NCBI RefSeq assembly: GCF_029395455.1
Contig: NZ_CP113916.1
Coordinates: 744,001 to 808,000 of the forward strand
Source of the DNA: Lactobacillus sp. ESL0785
Lineage (GTDB): Bacteria; Bacillota; Bacilli; Lactobacillales; Lactobacillaceae
Direction of reading: 5' to 3'
Length of the DNA: 64,000 bases
Of the stretch, positions 40,945-49,650 are shown one piece after another; within the stretch, counting starts at the first letter, position 1; every line of letters starts with the position of its first letter. A program made the position numbers and the translations under genes. A model generated the notes under the pieces. It searched no databases. It was not told the DNA's origin and worked only from the letters and a program-made list of their open reading frames with translations.

Positions 40945-41029
40945 GCGTAACTACACAGATATAAAAAACACTTCGATCAGCATGTTTGATAGCGTGCCGC
41001 CGAAACTGTGACTAGGTCACAGTTTTTTT
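40945..41029 (+). promoter_or_regulatory. Structured leader / attenuator of typA
   Basis: Between the promoter and the typA ribosome site lies a leader of about 85 bases ending in a strong terminator. Three nested pairings upstream use part of the terminator's 5' arm: CACAG 40954-40958 with CTGTG 41006-41010, TTCG 40972-40975 with CGAA 41001-41004, and GCATG 40980-40984 with CGTGC 40993-40997. The outermost pairing and the terminator cannot both form. This looks like attenuation with an unknown signal. A short terminated RNA is the alternative. Found by eye, not by a folding program. Confidence 0.6.
41003..41029 (+). terminator. Intrinsic terminator in the typA leader
   Basis: A perfect 10-bp stem (AAACTGTGAC with GTCACAGTTT), a 3-base loop and a T-run, placed only 25 bases before the typA start. 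Confidence 0.88.
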
Positions 41030-41054
41030 ATTGAGGAGTGGAGGAGGAATACTT

Positions 41055-42896
41055 TTGTCAGAAAAAAGAAGAAACGATATTAGAAATATAGCAATTATTG
41101 CGCACGTTGACCACGGTAAGACTACTTTGGTTAACCAATTATTGAAGCAATCCGATACTCTGCCTGAGCATATGGCTTTGGAAGATCGGGCAATGGATTC
41201 AAATGATATTGAACGTGAACGTGGTATTACTATTTTATCTAAGAATACTGCTGTTAAGTATGGTGATACAACCATTAACATTTTGGATACGCCAGGACAC
41301 GCCGACTTCGGTGGTGAAGTTGAGCGAATCATGCACATGGTTGATGGGGCACTTCTATTAGTTGATGCCTATGAAGGTACTATGCCGCAGACTCGTTTCG
41401 TACTTAAGAAGGCGTTAGAAGCTGGTGTTAAGCCAATCGTTGTTATTAACAAGATTGACCGTCCAGGTGCTCGTCCTAAGCAAGTAATGGATGAAGTATT
41501 GGAACTTTTCATTGAATTAGGTGCTAATGATGAGCAGCTTGATTTCCCAGTTGTTTATGCTTCAGCTTTGAACGGAACTTCTTCATATGAAGCTGATCCT
41601 GCAACGCAAAAAGAAACAATGGATCCAATCTTTGACACTATTATTAAGTCAATTCCAGCTCCACTTGACAATATTGCTGAACCACTACAATTCCAAATTA
41701 CAATGCTTGATTGGGATGACTATGTTGGTCGAATCGGTGTTGGTCGGATTTATCGCGGTCAAGTTAAAGTTGGTGATAATATCACTGTGATGAAGCGTGA
41801 TGGCTCAACGCAAAACTTCCGAGTTACTAAATTATTTGGTTTCTTCGGCTTGAAGCGTAATGAAATTAAAGAGGCTAAGGCTGGCGACATTATTGCGATC
41901 AGCGGAATTAACGACATTTTTGTTGGGGAAACAATCGCTTCAGCAGAACATCCAGAAGCATTGCCACTACTTAAGATTGATCCACCTACATTGCAGATGG
42001 ACTTTGTTGCTAGTGACTCACCATTTGCTGGTCGTGAGGGTGACAAGGTTACTCCTAAGAAGCTTGAAGATCGTTTGATTAAGCAAACACGGACCGATGT
42101 TTCTTTGAAGGTTGAACCAACTGATCAAATTAACGCTTGGACTGTTTCTGGTCGTGGTGAATTGCACTTGTCAATTTTAGTTGAAGAAATGCGGCGTGAA
42201 GGTTTTGAATTACAACTTTCACGGCCAAAGGTTATCTACCGTGAAATTGACGGTACGATGTGTGAACCTTTTGAAGCTGTTCAAGTTGATACCCCAGATG
42301 AATATGTTGGTTCTGTTATTGATTCACTTTCACAAAGAAAAGGTGAAATGAAGAACATGGCAGCAACTGGTAACGGTCAAACTCGACTTGATTTCTTAGT
42401 GCCATCTCGTGGTTTGATTGGTTACAACAATGAATTTATGTCACAAACTGGTGGTTATGGAATTATGAACCACAGTTTTGATTCATATAAGCCAGTTGTT
42501 AAAAATTGGGAACCTGGACGAAAGAATGGTGCCTTGGTTTCAATTAGTCAAGGTAAGTCAACAACTTACTCATTGCAAACAGTTGAACAACGTGGTGAGT
42601 TGTTTATCGGTGCTGGTGTTGAAGTTTACGAAGGAATGATTGTTGGTCAATCCTCACGTGATCGTGATATCGCTGTCAACGTTATTAAGGGTAAGAACCT
42701 GACTAACACGCGTGCTGCTGGTAAGGATCACGCTGCTGCTATTCATACACCAAAATCTTTGACTTTGGAAGAAGCAATTGAATTTTTGAATGATGATGAA
42801 TATTGTGAAGTAACTCCAGAATCAATTCGTTTACGGAAGAAGATTTTAAATACTTCAGAACGGCAAAAGGCTGATAAGAAACGTAATCGTAAATAA
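41055..42896 (+). CDS. typA: Translational GTPase TypA (BipA)
   Basis: TypA is an EF-G-like ribosomal GTPase involved in 50S assembly and growth in the cold or under stress. The 613-residue protein has the G motifs [18 protein letters not shown] and NKIDR, then the EF-G-like domains and the TypA-specific C-terminus. I take TTG 41055 as start because GGAGGAGGAA ends about 6 bases before it; an in-frame upstream start at 41031 would fall in the terminator's T-run. Expression probably depends on the leader terminator. Confidence 0.96.
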   Translation: MSEKRRNDIRNIAIIAHVDHGKTTLVNQLLKQSDTLPEHMALEDRAMDSNDIERERGITILSKNTAVKYGDTTINILDTPGHADFGGEVERIMHMVDGALLLVDAYEGTMPQTRFVLKKALEAGVKPIVVINKIDRPGARPKQVMDEVLELFIELGANDEQLDFPVVYASALNGTSSYEADPATQKETMDPIFDTIIKSIPAPLDNIAEPLQFQITMLDWDDYVGRIGVGRIYRGQVKVGDNITVMKRDGSTQNFRVTKLFGFFGLKRNEIKEAKAGDIIAISGINDIFVGETIASAEHPEALPLLKIDPPTLQMDFVASDSPFAGREGDKVTPKKLEDRLIKQTRTDVSLKVEPTDQINAWTVSGRGELHLSILVEEMRREGFELQLSRPKVIYREIDGTMCEPFEAVQVDTPDEYVGSVIDSLSQRKGEMKNMAATGNGQTRLDFLVPSRGLIGYNNEFMSQTGGYGIMNHSFDSYKPVVKNWEPGRKNGALVSISQGKSTTYSLQTVEQRGELFIGAGVEVYEGMIVGQSSRDRDIAVNVIKGKNLTNTRAAGKDHAAAIHTPKSLTLEEAIEFLNDDEYCEVTPESIRLRKKILNTSERQKADKKRNRK

Positions 42897-42913
42897 TTAG
42901 CTTGATTATTTTT

Positions 42914-42950
42914 AAAAAAAGCATTCACTTGATGAAGTGGTGCTTTTTTT
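42914..42950 (+). terminator. Terminator after typA
   Basis: A-run, a GCATTCACTT arm pairing with AAGTGGTGC (one bulge, one wobble), then a run of T. Confidence 0.85.
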
Positions 42951-42954
42951 GCTT

Positions 42955-42960
42955 TATAAT
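42955..42960 (+). promoter_or_regulatory. Putative -10 of ftsW
   Basis: TATAAT just after the typA terminator. TTGATG at 42929-42934 is a possible -35, but the spacing is 20. Confidence 0.5.
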
Positions 42961-42995
42961 AAGGGATAAGTTTTACTCTAAGGGAGAGACTATCT

Positions 42996-44186
42996 GTGCG
43001 CAAAAAAATTCATTATTTAAATTATCGTATTTTAATTCCATATTTGTTGCTGGTTATTTTTGGCATTATTATGGTTTATTCAGCAAGTTCTGATATTTTG
43101 CTGGTTAACGGCTTTAAGCCGTCAGCGTATGGCGTCAGACAAGCAATTTATGCGTTAGTGGCAATTTTATTTTTTGCATTACCTTTTTTTACACTCAAAC
43201 TTGACCTTTTTAAAAACACTAAATTTGTTGCTTGGTTTTTAGGGATCAGTATAGTTTTATTACTTTACTTATTTGTCTTAAAAATTGTCCGGGGATCAGC
43301 GGCTGCTGTTAATGGGGCCGTGGGCTGGATTGACCTAAAAATTATTAAAATTCAGCCATTGGAAGTTGCCAAGTTAGCTTTGGTTATCTATTTAGCATTC
43401 TTTTTAGATAGACATGATGGTAGTTTTAATAGTGGCCACATTATTGAAAATCTATTAAGACCAGGGATTGTGGCTATATTTATGATGTTTCTTGTTTTTA
43501 TGGAACCTGATGCTGGGGGTACCGCAATTCTAGCAATGATCGTGATTGTTATGTTTTCGGTATCAGGGATGCCGACCAAGAATGCATTAACATGTTTATT
43601 TGGTATTGGTTTAGGCGTTTTTCTGCTGGTTTTTTTGGTAATTCATTGGAATCCTAAATTTTTGCAAAATAGTTATCAGTATCAACGGTTTATGTCTTTT
43701 CTGCATCCGTTTGAACTCCAGCAAAAAGGTGGGGCCCAGTTGGTTAATTCTTACTACGCAATTCATAATGGCGGTTTGTTTGGCGTTGGTTTGGGAAATA
43801 GTATGCAAAAGCGTGGTTATTTGCCGGAACCATATACTGATTTTATTTTGGCAATTGCAGCTGAAGAAATTGGTGTTTTAGGAGCTGTCTTGGTCTTAGG
43901 TTTGTTATTCTATTTGATGTGGCAAATTATGGAAGTGGGTATTAAGGCGGTTTCGCAATTTGATGCCTTGGTTTGCTTTGGCGTAACAACGATTATTTTT
44001 ACGGAGACTTTATTTAATGTGGGAGCTGTCTTAGGTCTATTGCCAATTACGGGAGTAACTTTGCCGTTTATTTCCTATGGTGGCTCATCAATGATTGTTC
44101 TGTCTGCTGCAATTGGTTTAGTTTTAAATATTTCAGCTAATGAAAAAATCAAAATTGAAGAAGGAGTGTTGTCTCATGAGCGTTAA
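42996..44186 (+). CDS. ftsW: SEDS peptidoglycan polymerase FtsW
   Basis: A SEDS glycosyltransferase that polymerises lipid II at the septum with a class B PBP. The 396-residue protein has about ten membrane helices, the loop VNGAVGWIDL, KIQPLEVAKL, and the C-terminal PFISYGGSSM signature. RodA is similar; I choose FtsW because Bacillus places ftsW after typA and before ylbG, rsmD and coaD, as seen here. The start is GTG 42996 with AGGGAGAG upstream. Confidence 0.88.
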   Translation: MRKKIHYLNYRILIPYLLLVIFGIIMVYSASSDILLVNGFKPSAYGVRQAIYALVAILFFALPFFTLKLDLFKNTKFVAWFLGISIVLLLYLFVLKIVRGSAAAVNGAVGWIDLKIIKIQPLEVAKLALVIYLAFFLDRHDGSFNSGHIIENLLRPGIVAIFMMFLVFMEPDAGGTAILAMIVIVMFSVSGMPTKNALTCLFGIGLGVFLLVFLVIHWNPKFLQNSYQYQRFMSFLHPFELQQKGGAQLVNSYYAIHNGGLFGVGLGNSMQKRGYLPEPYTDFILAIAAEEIGVLGAVLVLGLLFYLMWQIMEVGIKAVSQFDALVCFGVTTIIFTETLFNVGAVLGLLPITGVTLPFISYGGSSMIVLSAAIGLVLNISANEKIKIEEGVLSHER

Positions 44187-44523
44187 TCACGACTTAGCTG
44201 ATACCGCAATTACTAAAAGACAAGGACTAATTGTCTATCTTGATGCGGCAAATAACCAGTATCGGTTGCGGCATTATGGTGACATTGTCTATTTTTCTAA
44301 AAAAATGGGTTACTGTGTCTTGTATGTTAATTACAAGGATGCTGACCAAATAATACAAACTTTGCAATCATTAGATTTTGTAATGAAAGTTGAAAAATCG
44401 CAGGAAGATAAACTGGATTTAACCAGTACACATATTGAACAGCAAATTAGTGAAATGGCTAAAAAAGCTGAAGATAAACTGTTAAAAGAACAAGAGAAAA
44501 ATACGGAACAACAATTATTATGA
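44176..44523 (+). CDS. YlbG family protein (DUF2129)
   Basis: A 115-residue protein with the DUF2129 core (QGLIVYLDA, YFSKKMGYCVLYV) and a charged helical tail. Its function is unknown; the gene nearly always precedes rsmD in Firmicutes. I set the start at ATG 44176, with GAAGGAGT upstream; the longer in-frame reading from 44140 lies in ftsW. It overlaps ftsW by 11 bases and rsmD by 4. Confidence 0.9.
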   Translation: MSVNHDLADTAITKRQGLIVYLDAANNQYRLRHYGDIVYFSKKMGYCVLYVNYKDADQIIQTLQSLDFVMKVEKSQEDKLDLTSTHIEQQISEMAKKAEDKLLKEQEKNTEQQLL

Positions 44524-45071
44524 GAATTATTTCAGGTAAGTATGCCAAACGCAATTTATTTACGTTAAAAAGTCAAAAAACAAGACCAACTAGCGACAAA
44601 GTTAAAGAATCGTTATTTAATAGTTTAGGGCAATTTTTTACTGGTGGTGAAGTGCTTGATCTGTATGGTGGTAGTGGTGCTTTAGGAATTGAAGCTGTTT
44701 CACGCGGCTGCAGTCATGCAACACTAGTTGATATTAATTATGCAGCCACTGCAATTATTCGCAAAAATGTGGCGTTAACTAAAGAAGAAGACCGATTTTC
44801 CGTTTATAAGATGTCAAGTGCTGCTGCTTTAAAGAAATTTGCTCAAGATGGACAAAAATTTGATTTAATTTTTTTAGATCCGCCGTATGCTAAACAAAGA
44901 ATTGCTAGTGACATGCAAAAAATGTTGGCTGGAAATTTATTAACTAGCAAGGCAATAATCGTTGCCGAAACAGATGATGAAACACAATTAGGAGAAATTC
45001 CCGATTTTACATTGATTAAGGTGCATCATTTGGGTAAAACGATAGTGCGGTTTTATCGGAGGGCAGAATAA
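44520..45071 (+). CDS. rsmD: 16S rRNA (guanine-966-N2) methyltransferase RsmD
   Basis: RsmD methylates G966 of 16S rRNA. The 183-residue protein begins MRIISGKYAKR, as is typical, has the SAM motif LDLYGGSGALGIEA near 44-57, and the catalytic DPPY in FLDPPYAK. ATGA overlap with ylbG and one-base overlap with coaD indicate coupled translation. Confidence 0.95.
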   Translation: MRIISGKYAKRNLFTLKSQKTRPTSDKVKESLFNSLGQFFTGGEVLDLYGGSGALGIEAVSRGCSHATLVDINYAATAIIRKNVALTKEEDRFSVYKMSSAAALKKFAQDGQKFDLIFLDPPYAKQRIASDMQKMLAGNLLTSKAIIVAETDDETQLGEIPDFTLIKVHHLGKTIVRFYRRAE

Positions 45072-45550
45072 TGACAATTGCACTCTTTCCCGGTAGTTTT
45101 GATCCGATAACCAATGGTCATATTGATGTAGCTAAGCAAGCCGCAGCGTTATTTAATAAATTATATGTCGTTGTAATGACCAATACAGCTAAAAAATATT
45201 TGTTTACGGTAGATGAACGGGTTGCATTTATTCAAGATGCATTAAAGGATTATCCTAATATTCAGGTTATTAAGCGGCCTAATGATTTAACAGTTAATGT
45301 TGCTCGGGATTTACATGCTAATGCGATTATTCGCGGGGTTCGTAATAGTTCTGACTTCTTATATGAGCAAGAAATTGCAGCAATGAATAAGACAATGAGC
45401 CCAGAAATAGCAACGGTTTTATTATTTACACAACCAGAAAATAGCTTTGTTGCATCTAGTATTATTAAAGAGGTTGCTCACTTTGGTGGTGATATTAACA
45501 GCTTTTTACCGCCAATGGCAGCAAAAGCCGTAAGGAAGAAGTTGAGCTAG
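45071..45550 (+). CDS. coaD: Phosphopantetheine adenylyltransferase
   Basis: CoaD joins AMP to phosphopantetheine, the penultimate step of coenzyme A synthesis. The 159-residue protein shows the nucleotidyltransferase motif PGSFDPITNGH near 6-16 and the C-terminal SSSIIKE pattern as ASSIIKEV. Length is normal. GGAGGGC precedes the ATG inside the end of rsmD. Confidence 0.97.
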   Translation: MTIALFPGSFDPITNGHIDVAKQAAALFNKLYVVVMTNTAKKYLFTVDERVAFIQDALKDYPNIQVIKRPNDLTVNVARDLHANAIIRGVRNSSDFLYEQEIAAMNKTMSPEIATVLLFTQPENSFVASSIIKEVAHFGGDINSFLPPMAAKAVRKKLS

Positions 45551-45553
45551 ACG

Positions 45554-46600
45554 GTGGCACAAGAAAAGCAAAATTTTAAGGCTAAAAGACGAATTTGTAA
45601 TTGGTTAGGATGTTTATTAGTATTAGTTTTACTCGCAGTCGGCCTTAGCTGGCCGACTAAGTATTATTTGGAAATGCCGGGTGAAGCAATTTCAGTTGGC
45701 CAGTTTGTGAAGAGCAGTAGGCCAAAGCCTAATAATTTATATTTGGTAACAGTTAGTGAAACTAGTGCGCCAGCTTCTGTTTTGCAGTATCTATGGAGTT
45801 ACACTCAAAAATATACAACACGTGTTCCTAGTTCAGAATTGCTTGGTGGTGCAACTAACAGTCAGTATCAAGAATTACAAAATTGGTATATGGAAACTAG
45901 CCAGCAAAATGCGATTTATTGTGCAGCAAAAAGAGCAGGTTTAAAACCGCAATTAAAGTATCAAGGCGTTTATGTTATGCAAGTGCAGAAGCATTCAAGT
46001 TTTAGAGGAAAATTGCAGGTTGGTGATACAGTTTTAGGTGCTAATGGTCATCAATTTAAATCAACTGAAGAAATGATGGCTTACTTGCAGAGGCAGCCAT
46101 TGCATGCCAGAGTCAAAATTAAGGTCTTGCGCGAAGGCCGTGCCCGCTACTTTACTGGAAAAATTGTTAAAGTTGCCGGAACAGGTAAACCGGGAATTGG
46201 TATTCAGCTGGTAGAACACGTTAAGGTAGCAACTAAACCCAAGTTAAAAATTGATGCTGGAGCGATTGGCGGTCCGTCTGCTGGCTTAATGTTTACCTTA
46301 ACTAGTTATGAAGCGTTTACGGGTAAGAAATTAGCCGCTGGTCATAAAATTGCTGGAACAGGAACAATTACTCCCAATGGCAAAGTTGGAATTATTGGTG
46401 GTGTTGATAAGAAAGTAGTTGCTGCTAATCGGATTGGTGCGGAAGTCTTTTTTGCACCGACTGATACGACTGGAGTGAAAAAAAAGGCTAGTAATTATGT
46501 AGTGGCGCAAAGAACAGCTCGGGAACTTCATTCGAAGATGAAAATTGTTCCAGTTGCGACTTTTAGTGATGTGCTCAGTTATTTAGAAAAGAATTATTAA
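45554..46600 (+). CDS. ylbL: YlbL/SepM-type PDZ-Lon membrane protease
   Basis: A 348-residue protein with one N-terminal membrane helix (about 18-36), a PDZ domain (about 130-205) and a C-terminal Lon-like protease domain facing outward. The Ser-Lys dyad is S242 in GGPSAGL and K286 or K287 in GVDKKVV. In streptococci SepM trims the competence peptide, and in Bacillus YlbL shares control of division inhibitors, so a role in signalling or division is plausible. The start is GTG 45554. Confidence 0.92.
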   Translation: MAQEKQNFKAKRRICNWLGCLLVLVLLAVGLSWPTKYYLEMPGEAISVGQFVKSSRPKPNNLYLVTVSETSAPASVLQYLWSYTQKYTTRVPSSELLGGATNSQYQELQNWYMETSQQNAIYCAAKRAGLKPQLKYQGVYVMQVQKHSSFRGKLQVGDTVLGANGHQFKSTEEMMAYLQRQPLHARVKIKVLREGRARYFTGKIVKVAGTGKPGIGIQLVEHVKVATKPKLKIDAGAIGGPSAGLMFTLTSYEAFTGKKLAAGHKIAGTGTITPNGKVGIIGGVDKKVVAANRIGAEVFFAPTDTTGVKKKASNYVVAQRTARELHSKMKIVPVATFSDVLSYLEKNY

Positions 46601-46602
46601 TT

Positions 46603-46634
46603 AAAAAAGTTCAGAAGAAATTCTGAGCTTTTTT
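46603..46634 (+). terminator. Terminator after ylbL
   Basis: A 14-bp stem from AAAAAAGTTCAGAA with one wobble, four-base loop, T-run. Confidence 0.88.
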
Positions 46635-46661
46635 GCGTACTTAATAATTGAGGTGAAAAAA

Positions 46662-47393
46662 GTGGATTGGCAAAAGATCAAAGACTTTATTATTGAGCAT
46701 AAACAATATTTTTTAGTTGGATTAATTGTAGTCGGAATTGTAATTTGGACTAGGCAGGGCAGTGATTTGAATAATCATAACGCTGATTTCACCGTAGATA
46801 GTACAACTACTAAAACAATGACTAAAAAAGCAGATACTACACAACCGACTAAAATTACCCCGACAGACAACGTGCAACCTAAAGAAAAAGCTAAACCAGA
46901 AAATGTAACCTGTGATATTTCGGGTGCAGTTAAACATCAAGGAGTCTATACTTTGAAAACTGGTGCGCGCTTACAAGAACTAATTGATGCAGCTGGTGGA
47001 ACTACGGCTAGAGCTCAACTTAAGCAGGTTAATCGGGCATTAATTTTGCAGGATCAAGATAAAGTGCATATTCCCTATTATGGTGAAAAGATTAAAGCTA
47101 GTGAAATTGTGATTGCAGTTAATAATAGTGCAGGTGAGCAAACAGCAGAAACAACTGCTGCGTCTGATTCTACAGCTACTGCTAGTGATAACCAAACGAA
47201 TGCTAAAATTAATATTAATACGGCTAATGCTGAAGAATTGCAAAAACTCAATGGTATTGGCGAAAAAAAAGCAGAACAAATAATTGCTTATCGGCAAAAG
47301 AGTGGTAATTTTAAAAAGATTGAAGACTTAAAGCAAGTTTCGGGAATTGGAGACAAAACTTTTGCAGCTCTCAAAGACCAATTGGCAGTATAA
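46662..47393 (+). CDS. comEA: Competence DNA receptor ComEA
   Basis: ComEA binds incoming double-stranded DNA at the cell surface. The 243-residue protein has a membrane helix near 17-32, a low-complexity T and K rich linker, an SLBB-type domain (ISGAVKHQGVYTL), and a C-terminal double helix-hairpin-helix (ININTANAEEL, LNGIGEKKAEQI). I prefer GTG 46662, since GAGGTG is correctly spaced before it; GTG 46653 in frame lies within that site. It overlaps comEC. Confidence 0.93.
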   Translation: MDWQKIKDFIIEHKQYFLVGLIVVGIVIWTRQGSDLNNHNADFTVDSTTTKTMTKKADTTQPTKITPTDNVQPKEKAKPENVTCDISGAVKHQGVYTLKTGARLQELIDAAGGTTARAQLKQVNRALILQDQDKVHIPYYGEKIKASEIVIAVNNSAGEQTAETTAASDSTATASDNQTNAKININTANAEELQKLNGIGEKKAEQIIAYRQKSGNFKKIEDLKQVSGIGDKTFAALKDQLAV

Positions 47394-49650
47394 GCTGTTT
47401 ACTCCCGGCTTTTTATTATTGCTAGCACTGTTATTAGTTGATTTAAGTTTTTTAATTTATCAAAGTTACGGATATCCAGAGCAAATTTGTAGTGGTTTAA
47501 TTGCTGGCTATTTGGCTTATTTATTATTAACAAAATATACCGATCTTAAGTGGTTAATTTGTATAATATTGGTAATTGGCCTGCTTGACGTGCATTTACA
47601 TCAGTCTAAAACTACATTTACAATTACTGATAATGCGGCTATTAAACTTTACCCAGATCAAATTAAACTTACTGATAACTGGCTTTCGGCTATCGGTGAA
47701 GTTTCAGATGGGAAAATATTAGTATCGCTGCCGGTTACTTCTAATCAGGTTAAGCAGATTAACCAGGGACATACAATTTATTTAACTGCGTTGACTGGGC
47801 AAGTTGAGTCAATAATGTCGGCAACTAATTATGGTCAATTTGATTCTCGGCAATATTATGCTGGAAAAAATATTTACCAACAAGCAAAATTAAAAAGCTG
47901 TCAAATTAAAGTTGTACCTGGAGGTATCGCTGATTATTGGCATTATTTACGTTTTTCCTTACAGTCTTACTTTAAAAGAATGCCCCGAATTTTAAGCTTT
48001 TTTAGTAGTGAATTAATTTTAGGCGAAAATCCTAGCCAAGATAATCAAGGAATTCTTGATAATTATCGCGATTTGGGCGTAATTCATATTTTGAGTATTT
48101 CTGGTCTGCACGTTGGCATTTATGTTTTGGCTCTCAGTACAATTTGTTTTTATTTAAAATTTACAGAAAAAGAAACTTTTGTTTGCTGTTTAAGTTTATT
48201 ATTGCTAGGAATTTTTCTTAGTAACGGCCAAGCTGGATTTATTCGAGCTAGTTTGACGTATATTTTAGGTAAAATATTTAATTTTCGGGGCTGGCATATA
48301 ACTCATTTTGACTTACTTGGATTAACTTGTATGCTGCATTTACTGCTTAATCCGCGATTAATGATGGGCGTTGGCGCTATTTTAACGTATCTTTTGGCTT
48401 TAGGATTAGAAATGACTAATAAAATGCCTAGTCTAAAGCAGTCAGCATTACTTAATATTTTGCTGACACCATTATTATTATTTTATTTTTTCCAATTTAA
48501 TTTGTTAACAGTGCTTTTTAATATGGTAGTGGTACCTTATTTTAATTGGGTAGTTATGCCCGTAACTTTTATTAATCTGCTAGTATTTGGCTCGGTGTCT
48601 AGTATTAGTAATTTATTTGAAAAAATTTTGACGATTGGCGAACAATTCATTAGCCAACTTTCGGCAACTAAGCTCGGTTTATTAACTTTTGGCAAGATTA
48701 GTTGGTGGCAGTGTTTACTACTGCTTATTTTAACAAGCATGTTGCTGTTATACGTAAACGAGCAGGTAAGTAATCGGCGAATGACTAATTTTTTGATCGG
48801 TAAGTTGGTTATCATATATATAATTTTATTTTTAACAATTCATTTTCCATTAACCGGACAGGTTACTTTTATTGATGTTGGGCAAGGGGATAGTATTTTA
48901 CTGACAACACCTTTCCCGCGGCGGACATATCTAATAGATATTGGTGGTAAACCTAATTTTGGCGGAAAAAAGCTGGCACCACAAGCTAATAAAATTACTG
49001 TGCCACTGCTTAAGGCTGAGGGAATTAGTAAAATTGATGGCATTTTTGTTTCGCATCAAGATGCTGATCACGTTGGTGATTTGCGGCCACTACTTGAACA
49101 GGTACCAGTCCAAAAATTGTATATGGCACAAGGTTTAATTAATAACCCGTCTTTTCAGAAAAGAATTAGTGGTCTGTTACATCAAGATCAAATTGTGCAA
49201 TTACTTGCTGGTAATAGCGTAAGGGAACCGCAAATTAAGTTTCATGTTGTTTATCCTGTTAAACCTGGATTGGGTACAAATGATGATTCCTTATCGTTGA
49301 CGTTTACGATTGCCAATAAAACTTGGTTATTTACGGGTGATTTAGGTCAAGATGGTGAACAAGAAATCATGTCCCGTTATCATTTACATGCTAATTATTT
49401 TAAATTAGGTCATCATGGCAGTCGGACAGCATCAAATCCAACCTTTTTGCAGCAATTGCATCCAGAAATGGTTTTTATTTCTGCTGGTCGGAATAATCGT
49501 TTTGGGCATCCACATCCAGAAACGTTAACAACATTAAAAGTGCAACATATACCGTGGGTTTCAACACAAGACTGTGGTATGATTACATGGACTTATGGCG
49601 GTTTTACTGAACCAAAATTTACACGTTTTATCCCGGTGAATAACAAATGA
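47347..49650 (+). CDS. comEC: Competence DNA channel ComEC
   Basis: ComEC carries single-stranded DNA through the membrane during transformation. The 767-residue reading has N-terminal helices and an OB-like part, the competence domain with LSISGLHVG and many helices, and a C-terminal metallo-beta-lactamase domain (DVGQGDSILL, SHQDADHVGD, FTGDLGQDGE, LGHHGSRTA) that probably degrades one strand. The start is unsure: TTG 47347 overlaps comEA by 47 bases and has no ribosome site, so translation may depend on comEA or begin a little downstream. comEB is absent. Confidence 0.93.
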   Translation: METKLLQLSKTNWQYKLFTPGFLLLLALLLVDLSFLIYQSYGYPEQICSGLIAGYLAYLLLTKYTDLKWLICIILVIGLLDVHLHQSKTTFTITDNAAIKLYPDQIKLTDNWLSAIGEVSDGKILVSLPVTSNQVKQINQGHTIYLTALTGQVESIMSATNYGQFDSRQYYAGKNIYQQAKLKSCQIKVVPGGIADYWHYLRFSLQSYFKRMPRILSFFSSELILGENPSQDNQGILDNYRDLGVIHILSISGLHVGIYVLALSTICFYLKFTEKETFVCCLSLLLLGIFLSNGQAGFIRASLTYILGKIFNFRGWHITHFDLLGLTCMLHLLLNPRLMMGVGAILTYLLALGLEMTNKMPSLKQSALLNILLTPLLLFYFFQFNLLTVLFNMVVVPYFNWVVMPVTFINLLVFGSVSSISNLFEKILTIGEQFISQLSATKLGLLTFGKISWWQCLLLLILTSMLLLYVNEQVSNRRMTNFLIGKLVIIYIILFLTIHFPLTGQVTFIDVGQGDSILLTTPFPRRTYLIDIGGKPNFGGKKLAPQANKITVPLLKAEGISKIDGIFVSHQDADHVGDLRPLLEQVPVQKLYMAQGLINNPSFQKRISGLLHQDQIVQLLAGNSVREPQIKFHVVYPVKPGLGTNDDSLSLTFTIANKTWLFTGDLGQDGEQEIMSRYHLHANYFKLGHHGSRTASNPTFLQQLHPEMVFISAGRNNRFGHPHPETLTTLKVQHIPWVSTQDCGMITWTYGGFTEPKFTRFIPVNNK

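Noticed and set aside
40941..40964. Seven-codon leader peptide (MSVTTQI) ahead of typA
   Set aside because: Its ATG lies upstream of the expected transcription start near 40945 and has no ribosome site.
42739..43003. Two overlapping minus-strand frames across the typA-ftsW junction
   Set aside because: They run through the typA terminator and ftsW promoter and lack ribosome sites; they are shadows.
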